Assembly: GCF_000710775.1 (NCBI RefSeq)
Contig: NZ_JOJP01000001.1
Location: forward strand, 1,689,825 to 1,753,824
DNA length: 64,000 bases
Reading direction: 5' to 3'
Origin: Endozoicomonas elysicola
Lineage (GTDB): Bacteria > Pseudomonadota > Gammaproteobacteria > Pseudomonadales > Endozoicomonadaceae
The notes under the pieces are model-generated. The model was not told where the DNA came from. It ran no database searches and saw only the letters and a list, made by a program, of their open reading frames with translations. Both the position numbers and the translations under genes were made by a program. How positions within the stretch are numbered: the stretch's first letter is position 1; every line of letters starts with the position of its first letter. Below, piece by piece: positions 38,478 to 46,433 of this stretch.

Positions 38478-40706
38478 ATGAATATCGCAGTTTCATCCAC
38501 ATCATCCCCATCGCCGCAGGTGTCAGTAGTGCCTGTATTGTCGGACCTGGCAAAAGGTCATTGTGCCACCCCTTTTGATGAGCTGGGGTTGCATTCCCAT
38601 CCATCGGGTAAAGGGTTGGTCATTCGTACATGGCGCCCTGACGCAGCGAAGGTTGAGGTTTTTGACCACCGCTCAGGAAAGTTGCTCGGGGCCATGATTC
38701 GTAATGAGGCGGGTGTGTTTGAACTGCATTTGCCCCGAAGAAAAAATCCATTTCTGTATCAGTTAAATGTCCACTGGGAAAATGGGCATAGTTTTCTTCT
38801 GTATGATCCTTACTTCTTTGGCGAGTACATCCTGGCTCAGTCTGATATCGAGTCAGAGAGCCTGTATCGTCATCTTGGTGCTCAAGTTATTTCCCACAAG
38901 GTAAACAGCAAACTGAATATCCAGGGCGTTCTCTTCAAGGTTTATGCTCCCTATGCCAGATCTGTGAATATTGTGGGTAGCTTTAACGGTTGGGATGACA
39001 GGTTGCATCCAATGGCCAGTGCAGATGATGGGATCTGGCGTCTGTTTATCCCTAGCTTGCAGCCTGGAGACCAGTATAAATATGCTATTTGTGATTTCCA
39101 TGGTAATCAGTTGCCGTTGAAAACTGATCCTTTTGCACGGCATATTGAGCAATGGCCGGGATTGGCTTCTGTTGTTCAGGGCATCGAAAGCTATTCCTGG
39201 AAAGATCAGGTATGGATGAGTAAAAGAAAAGAAAAGGACGATAAAGAGCAGCCCTTCTCTATCTATGAGGTGCATGCGGGCTCATGGAAAAGGAAAGAGA
39301 ATCATGATTTTCTTAGTTTCCGTGAGCTGGCTGATGAGCTAATTCCCTACGTTGCTGACATGGGCTTTACTCATATTGAGCTGTTGCCTGTGTCAGAGCA
39401 TCCGTTGTTTGATTCCTGGGGCTATCAGCCGGTCGGTCTTTTTGCTCCCAGCAGCCGTTATGGTTCACCAGACGATTTCCGATATTTTGTGGATCAATGC
39501 CATCAGAAAGGAATCGGTGTGATTCTGGACTGGGTGCCCGCCCACTTCCCCATTGATGAGCATGGACTTGCCAGGTTTGATGGCTCATCGCTTTATGAGC
39601 ACCCCGATCCTCGTCGTGGCTGGCATCCTGACTGGCAGACGTGTATTTACGATTTTGGTAAGCCCTGGGTTCAGGACTTTCTGATCAGTAATGCTCTGTA
39701 TTGGCTTGATGAGTTTCATATAGATGGGCTCAGGGTCGATGCGGTTGCATCCATGTTGTATCTGGACTACTCGCGTGACCATGGGGAGTGGGAGGCCAAT
39801 ATTCACGGTGGTAATGAGAACCTTGAAGCAGTCACCTTTTTGAAAAGGTTTAATGAGAAGGTTCACAGTAAGTTTCCTGATGTACTGACCATTGCAGAAG
39901 AATCCACAAGCTGGCCTGGTGTCTCCAAAGCCGTCAGTGAGGGGGGGCTTGGCTTTGACTTCAAATGGAACATGGGGTGGATGAATGACACGCTTGAGTA
40001 TATGAAGTTAGATCCTGTTTATCGTCAGCATCATCATAGTCAGATGACCTTCAGTACTGTCTATGCATGGAGTGAAGACTTTGTTTTGCCTCTGTCCCAC
40101 GATGAAGTGGTTCATGGTAAGGGAACTATCCTGACACGTATGCCCGGCGATGATTGGCAGAAGTTTGCCAATTTGCGGGCTTATCTGGCATTTATGTATG
40201 CGCACCCAGGCAAGAAGTTGCTCTTTATGGGGGCTGAGCTAGGTACTCATAAAGAGTGGAACCAGAATGCAGCGCTTGACTGGAGTTTGCTTGAAAATTC
40301 AGATGGCTTTCATGCGGGTGTTCAGAGATTGGTAAAAGCACTTAATCACCTTCATAGCGGTGAACCTGCACTGTATGAAAAGGACTTGGATGCGCCCGGT
40401 TTTGCCTGGACAACAGGTGATGACAGTAGTCAGAGTGTTTTGGCTTTTCGTCGCTATGACAGTGATGGGCGTTCAGTTCAGGTTATATGCAATCTGACAC
40501 CGGTTGTTCGTCATGACTATCGTATTGGTGTTCCAGAGCATGGGCTGTATGCAGAGTTGTTGAATACTGATGATGAGTGCTTTGGTGGGAGTGGTGTTAA
40601 AACGGGTGAGCAACTACAGTCTGAAGAGATTCCAGTGCATCATCAGACTTACAGTCTTTCTCTGACCTTGCCACCATTAGCAACGGTGGTACTGGCACTG
40701 TCTTGA
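38478..40706 (+). CDS. glgB: 1,4-alpha-glucan branching enzyme, copy 2
   Basis: A second GH13 branching enzyme, about 742 residues from the ATG at 38478. The frame is open from an ATG at 38373 (AAAGG upstream), but the extra 35 residues do not resemble copy 1. From 38478 the spacing to TPFDELGLH equals that in copy 1, so I prefer it. All catalytic blocks are intact: GYQPVGLFAPSSRYG, DGLRVDAVASMLYLDYS, TIAEESTSWPGVS and LPLSHDEVVHGKG. It shares long identical stretches with copy 1 but differs throughout, so this is an old duplication or a second acquisition, not a recent tandem copy. The two may set different branch lengths. It closes the glycogen block. Confidence 0.95.
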   Translation: MNIAVSSTSSPSPQVSVVPVLSDLAKGHCATPFDELGLHSHPSGKGLVIRTWRPDAAKVEVFDHRSGKLLGAMIRNEAGVFELHLPRRKNPFLYQLNVHWENGHSFLLYDPYFFGEYILAQSDIESESLYRHLGAQVISHKVNSKLNIQGVLFKVYAPYARSVNIVGSFNGWDDRLHPMASADDGIWRLFIPSLQPGDQYKYAICDFHGNQLPLKTDPFARHIEQWPGLASVVQGIESYSWKDQVWMSKRKEKDDKEQPFSIYEVHAGSWKRKENHDFLSFRELADELIPYVADMGFTHIELLPVSEHPLFDSWGYQPVGLFAPSSRYGSPDDFRYFVDQCHQKGIGVILDWVPAHFPIDEHGLARFDGSSLYEHPDPRRGWHPDWQTCIYDFGKPWVQDFLISNALYWLDEFHIDGLRVDAVASMLYLDYSRDHGEWEANIHGGNENLEAVTFLKRFNEKVHSKFPDVLTIAEESTSWPGVSKAVSEGGLGFDFKWNMGWMNDTLEYMKLDPVYRQHHHSQMTFSTVYAWSEDFVLPLSHDEVVHGKGTILTRMPGDDWQKFANLRAYLAFMYAHPGKKLLFMGAELGTHKEWNQNAALDWSLLENSDGFHAGVQRLVKALNHLHSGEPALYEKDLDAPGFAWTTGDDSSQSVLAFRRYDSDGRSVQVICNLTPVVRHDYRIGVPEHGLYAELLNTDDECFGGSGVKTGEQLQSEEIPVHHQTYSLSLTLPPLATVVLALS

Positions 40707-40713
40707 TGGCTTT

Positions 40714-40750
40714 AGGAGCTTATAGGTCTGTGGCAGCCCTACAAGCTCCT
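40714..40750. terminator. Stem-loop between convergent glgB and DUF2726 genes
   Basis: AGGAGCTT (40714-40721) pairs with AAGCTCCT (40743-40750), extended by a 4-bp inner stem with one mismatched position. It lies between convergent genes and probably ends both transcripts, although no T-run of more than three follows. Confidence 0.5.
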
Positions 40751-40806
40751 GGTTTATGGATCGTTGAGCAGCAGTTCTATCGTATATGAAGGTACTGCTA
40801 TCTTTA

Positions 40807-41487
40807 TCAAGAGTGTACCATCCTGGCGCCTTTGCAGTTTGGATAGGTGCTGCATACCCAGCACTCAAGACCTGCCTGCGAACCTTTTTTCATTGTTCTC
40901 AGTTTCATTGAGCTATTGCATTTCGGACAGTCGGGGTTGACTATGGTTTCCAGTTTTACAACAGCCTCTCTAGGGGCTGGTAGTTCGTAGTCTGGAGTAC
41001 CTTCCTCCTCAATGCCACAGGTGGAAAGAACGGTGCGACGCAGCTCGGTAACATCACGCCAGGGCTTCATATCGTATTCCAATAAAGGTAACTCTGCAGC
41101 CTTGCAAAGCTGGCGTAATAGCTTGAACTCTTTTGCGCTTGATTTTGTGTTATAGGGAATCAGGTTGATAACACAGCAGACTTCCATTTTTCGGCGATGA
41201 TAAAGGACAAAATCAAACCGGCGGTTTTTTCTGATATTAAGTGCTGTTGCGGTTTTGCTCCATTTTCCGGATTTCAATACATCGCCAATGGGTAGGGACG
41301 GTAGAACCATCAGGTGGCTACGAACAGCAATATCCAGCTGGCCTAGAAAAGCGCGCTTGTCTTGCTCAAGCAAGTTCATGTTTGTATTGGCTTTAAAGGG
41401 GCTGAAAGTGAGCCAGAGATACCAGGCAATCGCTGTAACAATAAGAAGAGAGCCCGAGAGAACGAGAGGGAAACTGTCCAGCAGCAC
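40807..41487 (-). CDS. DUF2726 protein with C-terminal topoisomerase-type zinc ribbon
   Basis: A 226-residue protein. One N-terminal membrane segment (about 8-29) is followed by a DUF2726 domain (about 45-160; FLGQLDIAVRSHL, FDFVLYHRRKMEVCCVINL), a predicted nuclease-like fold of the restriction-endonuclease superfamily. The C-terminus has a zinc ribbon with CPKCNSSM and CWVCSTYPNC, like those at the end of topoisomerase I. The combination suggests a membrane-tethered protein acting on nucleic acid, but no substrate is known. It is a single gene on the minus strand between the glycogen block and the degraded cold-shock gene. Confidence 0.8.
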   Translation of the reverse strand: MLLDSFPLVLSGSLLIVTAIAWYLWLTFSPFKANTNMNLLEQDKRAFLGQLDIAVRSHLMVLPSLPIGDVLKSGKWSKTATALNIRKNRRFDFVLYHRRKMEVCCVINLIPYNTKSSAKEFKLLRQLCKAAELPLLEYDMKPWRDVTELRRTVLSTCGIEEEGTPDYELPAPREAVVKLETIVNPDCPKCNSSMKLRTMKKGSQAGLECWVCSTYPNCKGARMVHS

Positions 41488-41846
41488 TGCACTACCTTGT
41501 ATTGGATTTATGAGTCAACGAATTATTACAAACGTGTCTCTGTCAACAACGGACTCTCTATAAACCAAACTTAGAGAGGGCGAAGACATGTATGACTAAT
41601 CATTGGCGATGCAGAAGTGCACTTTTGGCTTTTAACCAGTAAGAGTAACCAGTATGAGCAATAGGAAAGAGCAGTCCTGATCAGCTGCCTGAACAGCCAG
41701 ACATTCTTTTTTATAAAAGAGTGACTGGAAATAATAGCAACAAATATTCTTTTGTCATAATAGGTGTTTCTCCACAACAGATGAAATTGTGGAGAATTAC
41801 ACGCTATTTTCGACTTAAAAGAGCATTCGGACAGCTTAAATCATAT
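41488..41846. other. Intergenic region with a 10-bp stem-loop
   Basis: TTCTCCACAA (41768-41777) pairs perfectly with TTGTGGAGAA (41787-41796) around a 9-base loop, just downstream of the cold-shock remnant on the minus strand; it may be that gene's old terminator. A smaller pair, CTCTCTA and TAGAGAG, lies at 41554-41578. I see nothing else in this stretch. Confidence 0.5.
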
Positions 41847-42080
41847 TTAAACAGAGTAAGACTCTTCCTGTGTCGCTGCACCTTGAGTGCTTTCACCGGC
41901 AGTCCCATTGCCATTATCTGGTAAGACTTTTGTGGCGATCAGGCCTTTAGGGCCATGGCCAATCTCAAAGCTGACTACCTGACCCGCTTTCAGTGTTTTA
42001 AAGCCGTCCATCTCAATGACAGAGTAATGAATGAGAACATCCTGATTCTCTGTCGCTTCCATACAGCTTAAATCCTTCAA
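41847..42080 (-). pseudogene. Cold-shock domain protein lacking its N-terminal half
   Basis: The open frame (77 codons from a TTG, or 71 from an ATG at 42062) carries the second part of a cold-shock domain: EATENQDVLIHYSVIEMDGF, followed by KTLKAGQVVSFEIGHGPKGL, with the RNP2-like VLIHYS intact. The first strand and the RNP1 motif (KGFGFI) are absent from this frame. A different minus-strand frame just upstream reads YFEGFKLYGSDRE, as if a single extra base after that segment had shifted the frame, and no good start with KWFN is present. A low-complexity tail (GNGTAGESTQGAATQ) follows the domain. Intact cold-shock proteins bind single-stranded RNA; this copy probably cannot. A short functional protein is not excluded. 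Confidence 0.65.
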
Positions 42081-42499
42081 ATATTACATTGAAGGAACTG
42101 CTGGGAAACTGCAACCCTTGTTGTTTTATTTTTGGCATTTTTTTTATGGTTATTCATAAAAAGTGTCGTCCTTGCCACTTTACCCCTTATATCTCTGCCT
42201 GAATCCATCTCAGCAAGAGAGCCGAGCCCTCAGACTACCAGCAAAGGGAACTTACAATATAACATCATAAATTGTTTTTGTAATAGCCCTGTTGGGGCTT
42301 TATCTGCTGATGTTGCAGGCTTTTTTAGATATTTTTATTGTCTGAAAACGGTGTGTGGCTCAAAACTTTCTTCTATTGCCCCGTAAATAAAGACATAGCA
42401 AACAATTGGGTTGTCAGGTGGGATCAGTTGTTTTTTTATTCGGCCGGTTTTGTACGACAGACTACAATTAAAACCTCTGTAAATGTTGAGAAAATATCC
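42081..42499. other. Intergenic region with nothing recognised
   Basis: AT-rich region between the cold-shock remnant and the CDF exporter. A weak AGCCC...GGGCT stem lies at 42285-42299. The exporter promoter should be here, but I cannot place it. Confidence 0.4.
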
Positions 42500-43366
42500 A
42501 TGGGCCAGCATGATAATCATGACTCCGTTGGTGATGGAAAACTGAATCTTGCCATATTCATTAAGCTCTTTTTGAGCGGTGTTCAGGTGGTAGGGGGAGG
42601 GGTCGCCGGTAGCCTTTCTTTAATTGCAGACGCAATACATAACCTTGGTGATGCAGGAGCCATTCTTGTTGCTGTGGTTGCCCGTAAAATAGGCTGCAGG
42701 TCAGCAGATAAAACTATGACTTATGGGTACAAAAGGGCTGATGTACTTGGAGGTTTAGTAAATAGTGTATTTTTATTGGTCGTAGGCATTTATCTGATTT
42801 TTGAGGCGGTCGGCAAATATTTCTACCCTACTGAGATTGATGGCTGGATTGTACTTTTGGTTGCGGGTATCGCCCTGGTTGTTAATATCACGACTACATG
42901 CTTGACCTACAACGCGGGAGCGAGGAACGATATTAATATCAATGCTGTGTTCATTCACAACGCATCAGACGCTATAGCCTCTCTGGCCGTCATTATTGCT
43001 GCTATTTTGATCATAAATTACCAGCTCTATATTTTTGATGTGATTGCTACGATTGGGATTTCAATCTATGTCATCTATAACGGCGTTATCCTGTTGAGAC
43101 GTTGCATTGTTATTTTGATGCAGGGTGTGCCCAGTAATATAGATATTGAAAAGATAAAAGCTGCTATTGAGAGTATTGAGGGCGTAAAAAAGGTGGGCCA
43201 TATGCATGTATGGCAACTTGATGACAAAAGAATTTTTTTTGAAGGACGTATTTTGCTTAACGGAGCAGAGCCTGAAAGCGTAAAGAGAAAAATCAGGGTA
43301 GCTCTAAGGCATCAATTTTGTATTGATCACTCGACGCTGGAGACAAAGAGCGTCAGATGTCTTTAA
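42500..43366 (+). CDS. Cation diffusion facilitator (CDF) metal exporter
   Basis: About 289 residues from the ATG at 42500; the frame is open from 42338, but the earlier 54 residues look non-coding. Six membrane segments are visible. The metal site of CDF proteins appears as paired motifs in two helices, ADAIHNLGDAG (TM2) and VFIHNASDAIASL (TM5), both with the H-x3-D pattern typical of Zn-transporting members such as ZitB and CzcD. The C-terminal cytoplasmic domain (VPSNIDIEKIKAAIESIEGV, then HMHVWQL) has the usual ferredoxin-like fold. It exchanges Zn2+ or similar ions for protons across the inner membrane. The His-rich loop common in ZitB is short here. It stands alone. Confidence 0.9.
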   Translation: MGQHDNHDSVGDGKLNLAIFIKLFLSGVQVVGGGVAGSLSLIADAIHNLGDAGAILVAVVARKIGCRSADKTMTYGYKRADVLGGLVNSVFLLVVGIYLIFEAVGKYFYPTEIDGWIVLLVAGIALVVNITTTCLTYNAGARNDININAVFIHNASDAIASLAVIIAAILIINYQLYIFDVIATIGISIYVIYNGVILLRRCIVILMQGVPSNIDIEKIKAAIESIEGVKKVGHMHVWQLDDKRIFFEGRILLNGAEPESVKRKIRVALRHQFCIDHSTLETKSVRCL

Positions 43367-43467
43367 TGTAGAGATGTATCGATAAGGGTATCCAGGTCTG
43401 GGTGCTTTTAGATGAATTGATATAGCTTTGTTATGAATCTGGAGAGGTATAGGAAGCTGGAAAAAAC

Positions 43468-43496
43468 TGTCAGGCTGCTTGTAGACAGCCTGACAG
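43468..43496 (-). terminator. Rho-independent terminator of the prkA-yeaH-spoVR operon
   Basis: On the minus strand a perfect 11-bp stem, CTGTCAGGCTG with its inverse CAGCCTGACAG (43468-43478 and 43486-43496), with a 7-base loop, is followed by a T6 run. It begins 6 bases after the spoVR stop. Confidence 0.9.
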
Positions 43497-43501
43497 GGTC
43501 C

Positions 43502-45055
43502 TCATGACGTGGCTTCAGATGCAGGTTTCTCTTTTGGTAGCTCAAACAGGTATTGCACCACATTGTCTTCATCAACAGACTCAAGTTTTACCTCGAATCC
43601 CCATAGATGATGAATATGTTTGATAATTTCATCGCTGCTATCACCATCCAGAGGTCTCCCTCTGTGCATATAATGGCGCAGTGTTAGTGAGCGATCACCT
43701 CTGACATCCACGTTATAGACTTGGATATTAGGCTCTCTGTTACCAAGGTTGTACTGAGCTGCAAGATTTTCCCGTAATTGGCGATAACCACTGTCATCAT
43801 GAATCGCATCCACCTCAAGGTATGGGTTAACTTCGTTGTCATCGATGCTGAACAGTCGCATATCTCGCATTACTTTGGGCGATAGATACTGAAGAATAAA
43901 CCCTTCATCTTTAAAGTTCTTCATCGCAAAATGAACGGCATCCAGCCAGTCGGTACCCGCAAGTTCAGGAAACCATGCTCGGTCTTCATCTGTTGGGTTC
44001 TCACAAATTCGACGAATATCCTGGAAGATATTAAAGCCCAGGGTATATGGGTTAATGCCGCTATATCTCGGGTCATCGAAATCAGGTTGGAACACGACAC
44101 TGGAGTGTGAGTGCAGAAACTCCATGATAAAGCCTTCGGTAATAAGGCCTTCATCGTACATCTCATGCATCAGGTGATAGTGCCAGAATGAGGCCCAGCC
44201 TTCGTTCATGACCTGAGTTTGCCGTTGAGGATAAAAGTACTGAGCAACTTTACGGACAATGCGAATAAGCTCTCGCTGCCAGGTGTCCAGAAGGGGTGCA
44301 TTTTTTTCAATGAAGTACAGGAGATTCTCTTCCGGGTCTTTAGGGAAGCGAATATCTTTTTTCTCTTTCTCACTCTCACGAATCGGAATTGTGCGCCAGA
44401 GATCATTCAGGTTTCGCTGAATATACTCTTCGCGTTCCTGAGAGCGCGCTTTTTCCTGTTCAGCGGACATTGGTGTTGGACGGACGTAACGGTTAACCCC
44501 CTGATTCATCAGGGCGTGGCAAGCATCCAGTATGTCTTCAACTGCACTGATGCCATACTTTTCTTCACATTTAGCAATATAGCTCTTGGCAAACAAAAGG
44601 TAATCAATAATGGCGCTTGCATCGGTCCATTGTCTGAACAGATAGTTGCCTTTAAAGAAGGAGTTGTGACCATAGCATGCATGAGCTATTACCAGTGCCT
44701 GCATGGGCATGGTGTTCTCTTCCATGAGATAGGCAATGCAGGGGTCGGAGTTAATGACAATCTCATAGGCCAGACCCATTCGGCCTCTCTGGTAGTTCTG
44801 CTGATTGCTCAGGAAACTTTTGCCATAACTCCAGTGGTTATACATTAGCGGCATGCCCACTGAGGAATAGGCATCCAGCATTTGTTCAGAGCTAATGACC
44901 TCAATTTGGTTGGGGTATGTATCCAACCGAAATTTATCAGCTAACCTGGCAAATTCCCGGTCGTATATTTCAAGCAGTTCGAAAGTCCACTCGGAGTCCG
45001 TTGACAGAGGTTGCTTTCTCTTTGTTTTTTTTACTGGGGCTTCAGCTTCCAACAT
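43502..45055 (-). CDS. spoVR: SpoVR-family protein (YcgB-like)
   Basis: A 517-residue cytoplasmic protein of the SpoVR family, close to the 510 residues of E. coli YcgB. Family features are SEQMLDAYSSVGMPLMYNHW, HACYGHNSFFKGNYLFRQW, MNEGWASFWHYHLMHEMYDE and PYTLGFNIFQDIRRICE. The name comes from a Bacillus spore-cortex gene, but in gammaproteobacteria it goes with PrkA and YeaH in stationary phase and stress. The frame is open to 45133, but AAGGAGG sits directly before the ATG at 45055, 14 bases inside the end of yeaH, which settles the start and indicates coupled translation. It is the last gene of the operon, followed by a strong terminator. Confidence 0.95.
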   Translation of the reverse strand: MLEAEAPVKKTKRKQPLSTDSEWTFELLEIYDREFARLADKFRLDTYPNQIEVISSEQMLDAYSSVGMPLMYNHWSYGKSFLSNQQNYQRGRMGLAYEIVINSDPCIAYLMEENTMPMQALVIAHACYGHNSFFKGNYLFRQWTDASAIIDYLLFAKSYIAKCEEKYGISAVEDILDACHALMNQGVNRYVRPTPMSAEQEKARSQEREEYIQRNLNDLWRTIPIRESEKEKKDIRFPKDPEENLLYFIEKNAPLLDTWQRELIRIVRKVAQYFYPQRQTQVMNEGWASFWHYHLMHEMYDEGLITEGFIMEFLHSHSSVVFQPDFDDPRYSGINPYTLGFNIFQDIRRICENPTDEDRAWFPELAGTDWLDAVHFAMKNFKDEGFILQYLSPKVMRDMRLFSIDDNEVNPYLEVDAIHDDSGYRQLRENLAAQYNLGNREPNIQVYNVDVRGDRSLTLRHYMHRGRPLDGDSSDEIIKHIHHLWGFEVKLESVDEDNVVQYLFELPKEKPASEATS

Positions 45056-46331
45056 GACTTCCCTCCTTTTTCTCAAATAAGCGGCGGAAGGTTGGGTAAA
45101 TATCCGCATAACTGCGAATCTGCTGCATGGCAAAATGGCCCGGATGTGCCTGCTCTATGGTTTTGTACTCGTACCAGAGATTTTGATGATGGCGATCCGT
45201 AATTTCTACATAGGAGTAGTACTGACAGACCGGTAATAGCTTCTGCAAAATAATATCATGGCATTTGCTAGAGTCTGCTTCCCAGTTATCCCCATCAGAA
45301 GCCTGAGCTATATAGATATTCCACTCATTGGGTGAATAGCGGTCTGTAATGATTTCGTCTGCCAGTCGAAGGGCCGAGGATACAACGGTCCCCCCAGTTT
45401 CCCTAGCATAAAAGAAATCGTTCTCATCACACTCTCTGGCTTCACTGTGGTGTCTTATAAAGACGACGTCAACAGCCTCATAGTTTCTTTCCAGAAAAAG
45501 GTAGAGCAGCAAAAAGAAGCGCTTTGCCATGTCCTTGATTTCACGGGTCATGGATCCAGATACATCCATAACACAGAACATTACAGCCTTACTGGAAGGC
45601 TGGGGGACTTTGGTCATATTATTAAAACGCAGATCAAAGTCATCAATAAACGGCAGTCGTTTCAGCTTCTTGTTAAGAACACTGATTTCTTCTCGAATTG
45701 TTCTCGCTCTGTGTTGATCAATCTCGTCCGGGCTGACTTCCATTTCTCGAAGTTCACGCTTAAGGGTTCGAATCACCTTTCTGTCTTTGCCAGAAAGTGC
45801 GATGCGGCGTGCATGAGCTGCACGTAAAGAGCGTACGACATTTAAGCGGTCTGGTGAGCCAGCTGTGGTAAAGCCCGCTCGTTTGAGCTTGTAATCTGTG
45901 CTGTCTTTTAACTCTTTTCGAACGAGATTTGGTAGCTCCAAATCATCGAACAGATATTCCAGAAACTCATCCCGGTTAATCTGAAAGGCAAAGTCATCAG
46001 CACCTTCACCACTGTCACTGGCCTTGCCGTCACCACTTCCCTGGCCACCTCCACCAGGAGGACGCTGGATGCGATCACCGCTGTTAAACTCTTTATTACC
46101 TGGGTGAACATGACCATGATGGCCGCCCTGACCATGATGGAAAAAGGGTTCGTTCAGGTCTTTTTTGGGAATGGATATGTCACTGCCGCTTTCAACGTCG
46201 GTGATTGAGCGTTGATCAACAGCATCCTGTACAGCCTCTTTAACAAGGCTGCGATAGCGCCTCAGAAAACGCTGCCTGTTGACAGTGCTCTTCTTTTTTC
46301 CGTTGAGGCGTCGGTCGATTATGATGCTCAT
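45042..46331 (-). CDS. yeaH: YeaH/UPF0229 (DUF444) family protein
   Basis: A 429-residue protein, two residues longer than E. coli YeaH. The N-terminus has IIDRRLNGKKKSTVNRQRFL, typical of the family, followed by a Gly/His-rich linker (GQGGHHGHVHPGNKEF, PPGGGGQGSGDGK) and a von Willebrand A-like C-terminal half with a MIDAS-type DVSGSMT motif (about residue 263). It is thought to act with PrkA and SpoVR in the response to nutrient stress; no reaction is known. GGGAGAG lies before the ATG. It is the middle gene of the operon and follows prkA after a 102-base spacer that contains two hairpins. Confidence 0.95.
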   Translation of the reverse strand: MSIIIDRRLNGKKKSTVNRQRFLRRYRSLVKEAVQDAVDQRSITDVESGSDISIPKKDLNEPFFHHGQGGHHGHVHPGNKEFNSGDRIQRPPGGGGQGSGDGKASDSGEGADDFAFQINRDEFLEYLFDDLELPNLVRKELKDSTDYKLKRAGFTTAGSPDRLNVVRSLRAAHARRIALSGKDRKVIRTLKRELREMEVSPDEIDQHRARTIREEISVLNKKLKRLPFIDDFDLRFNNMTKVPQPSSKAVMFCVMDVSGSMTREIKDMAKRFFLLLYLFLERNYEAVDVVFIRHHSEARECDENDFFYARETGGTVVSSALRLADEIITDRYSPNEWNIYIAQASDGDNWEADSSKCHDIILQKLLPVCQYYSYVEITDRHHQNLWYEYKTIEQAHPGHFAMQQIRSYADIYPTFRRLFEKKEGSHVGS

Positions 46332-46370
46332 AAAGACGCTCTCCCGATAGTTGCTGTTCGCTAATAGAGA

Positions 46371-46423
46371 GCCCTGATATACAGGGCGCTGGATTTAGTC
46401 CGCTTTCGCTTGGCGAAAGCGGA
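46371..46423 (-). other. Two hairpins between prkA and yeaH
   Basis: TCCGCTTTCGC (46399-46409) pairs perfectly with GCGAAAGCGGA (46413-46423), loop TTG, ten bases after the prkA stop. A second stem, GCCCTG/CAGGGC (46371-46376 and 46382-46387), follows. Neither has a T-tract on the minus strand, so partial termination or RNA processing that sets the prkA to yeaH ratio is more likely than full termination. Confidence 0.6.
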
Positions 46424-46433
46424 GCTGCTTTTA

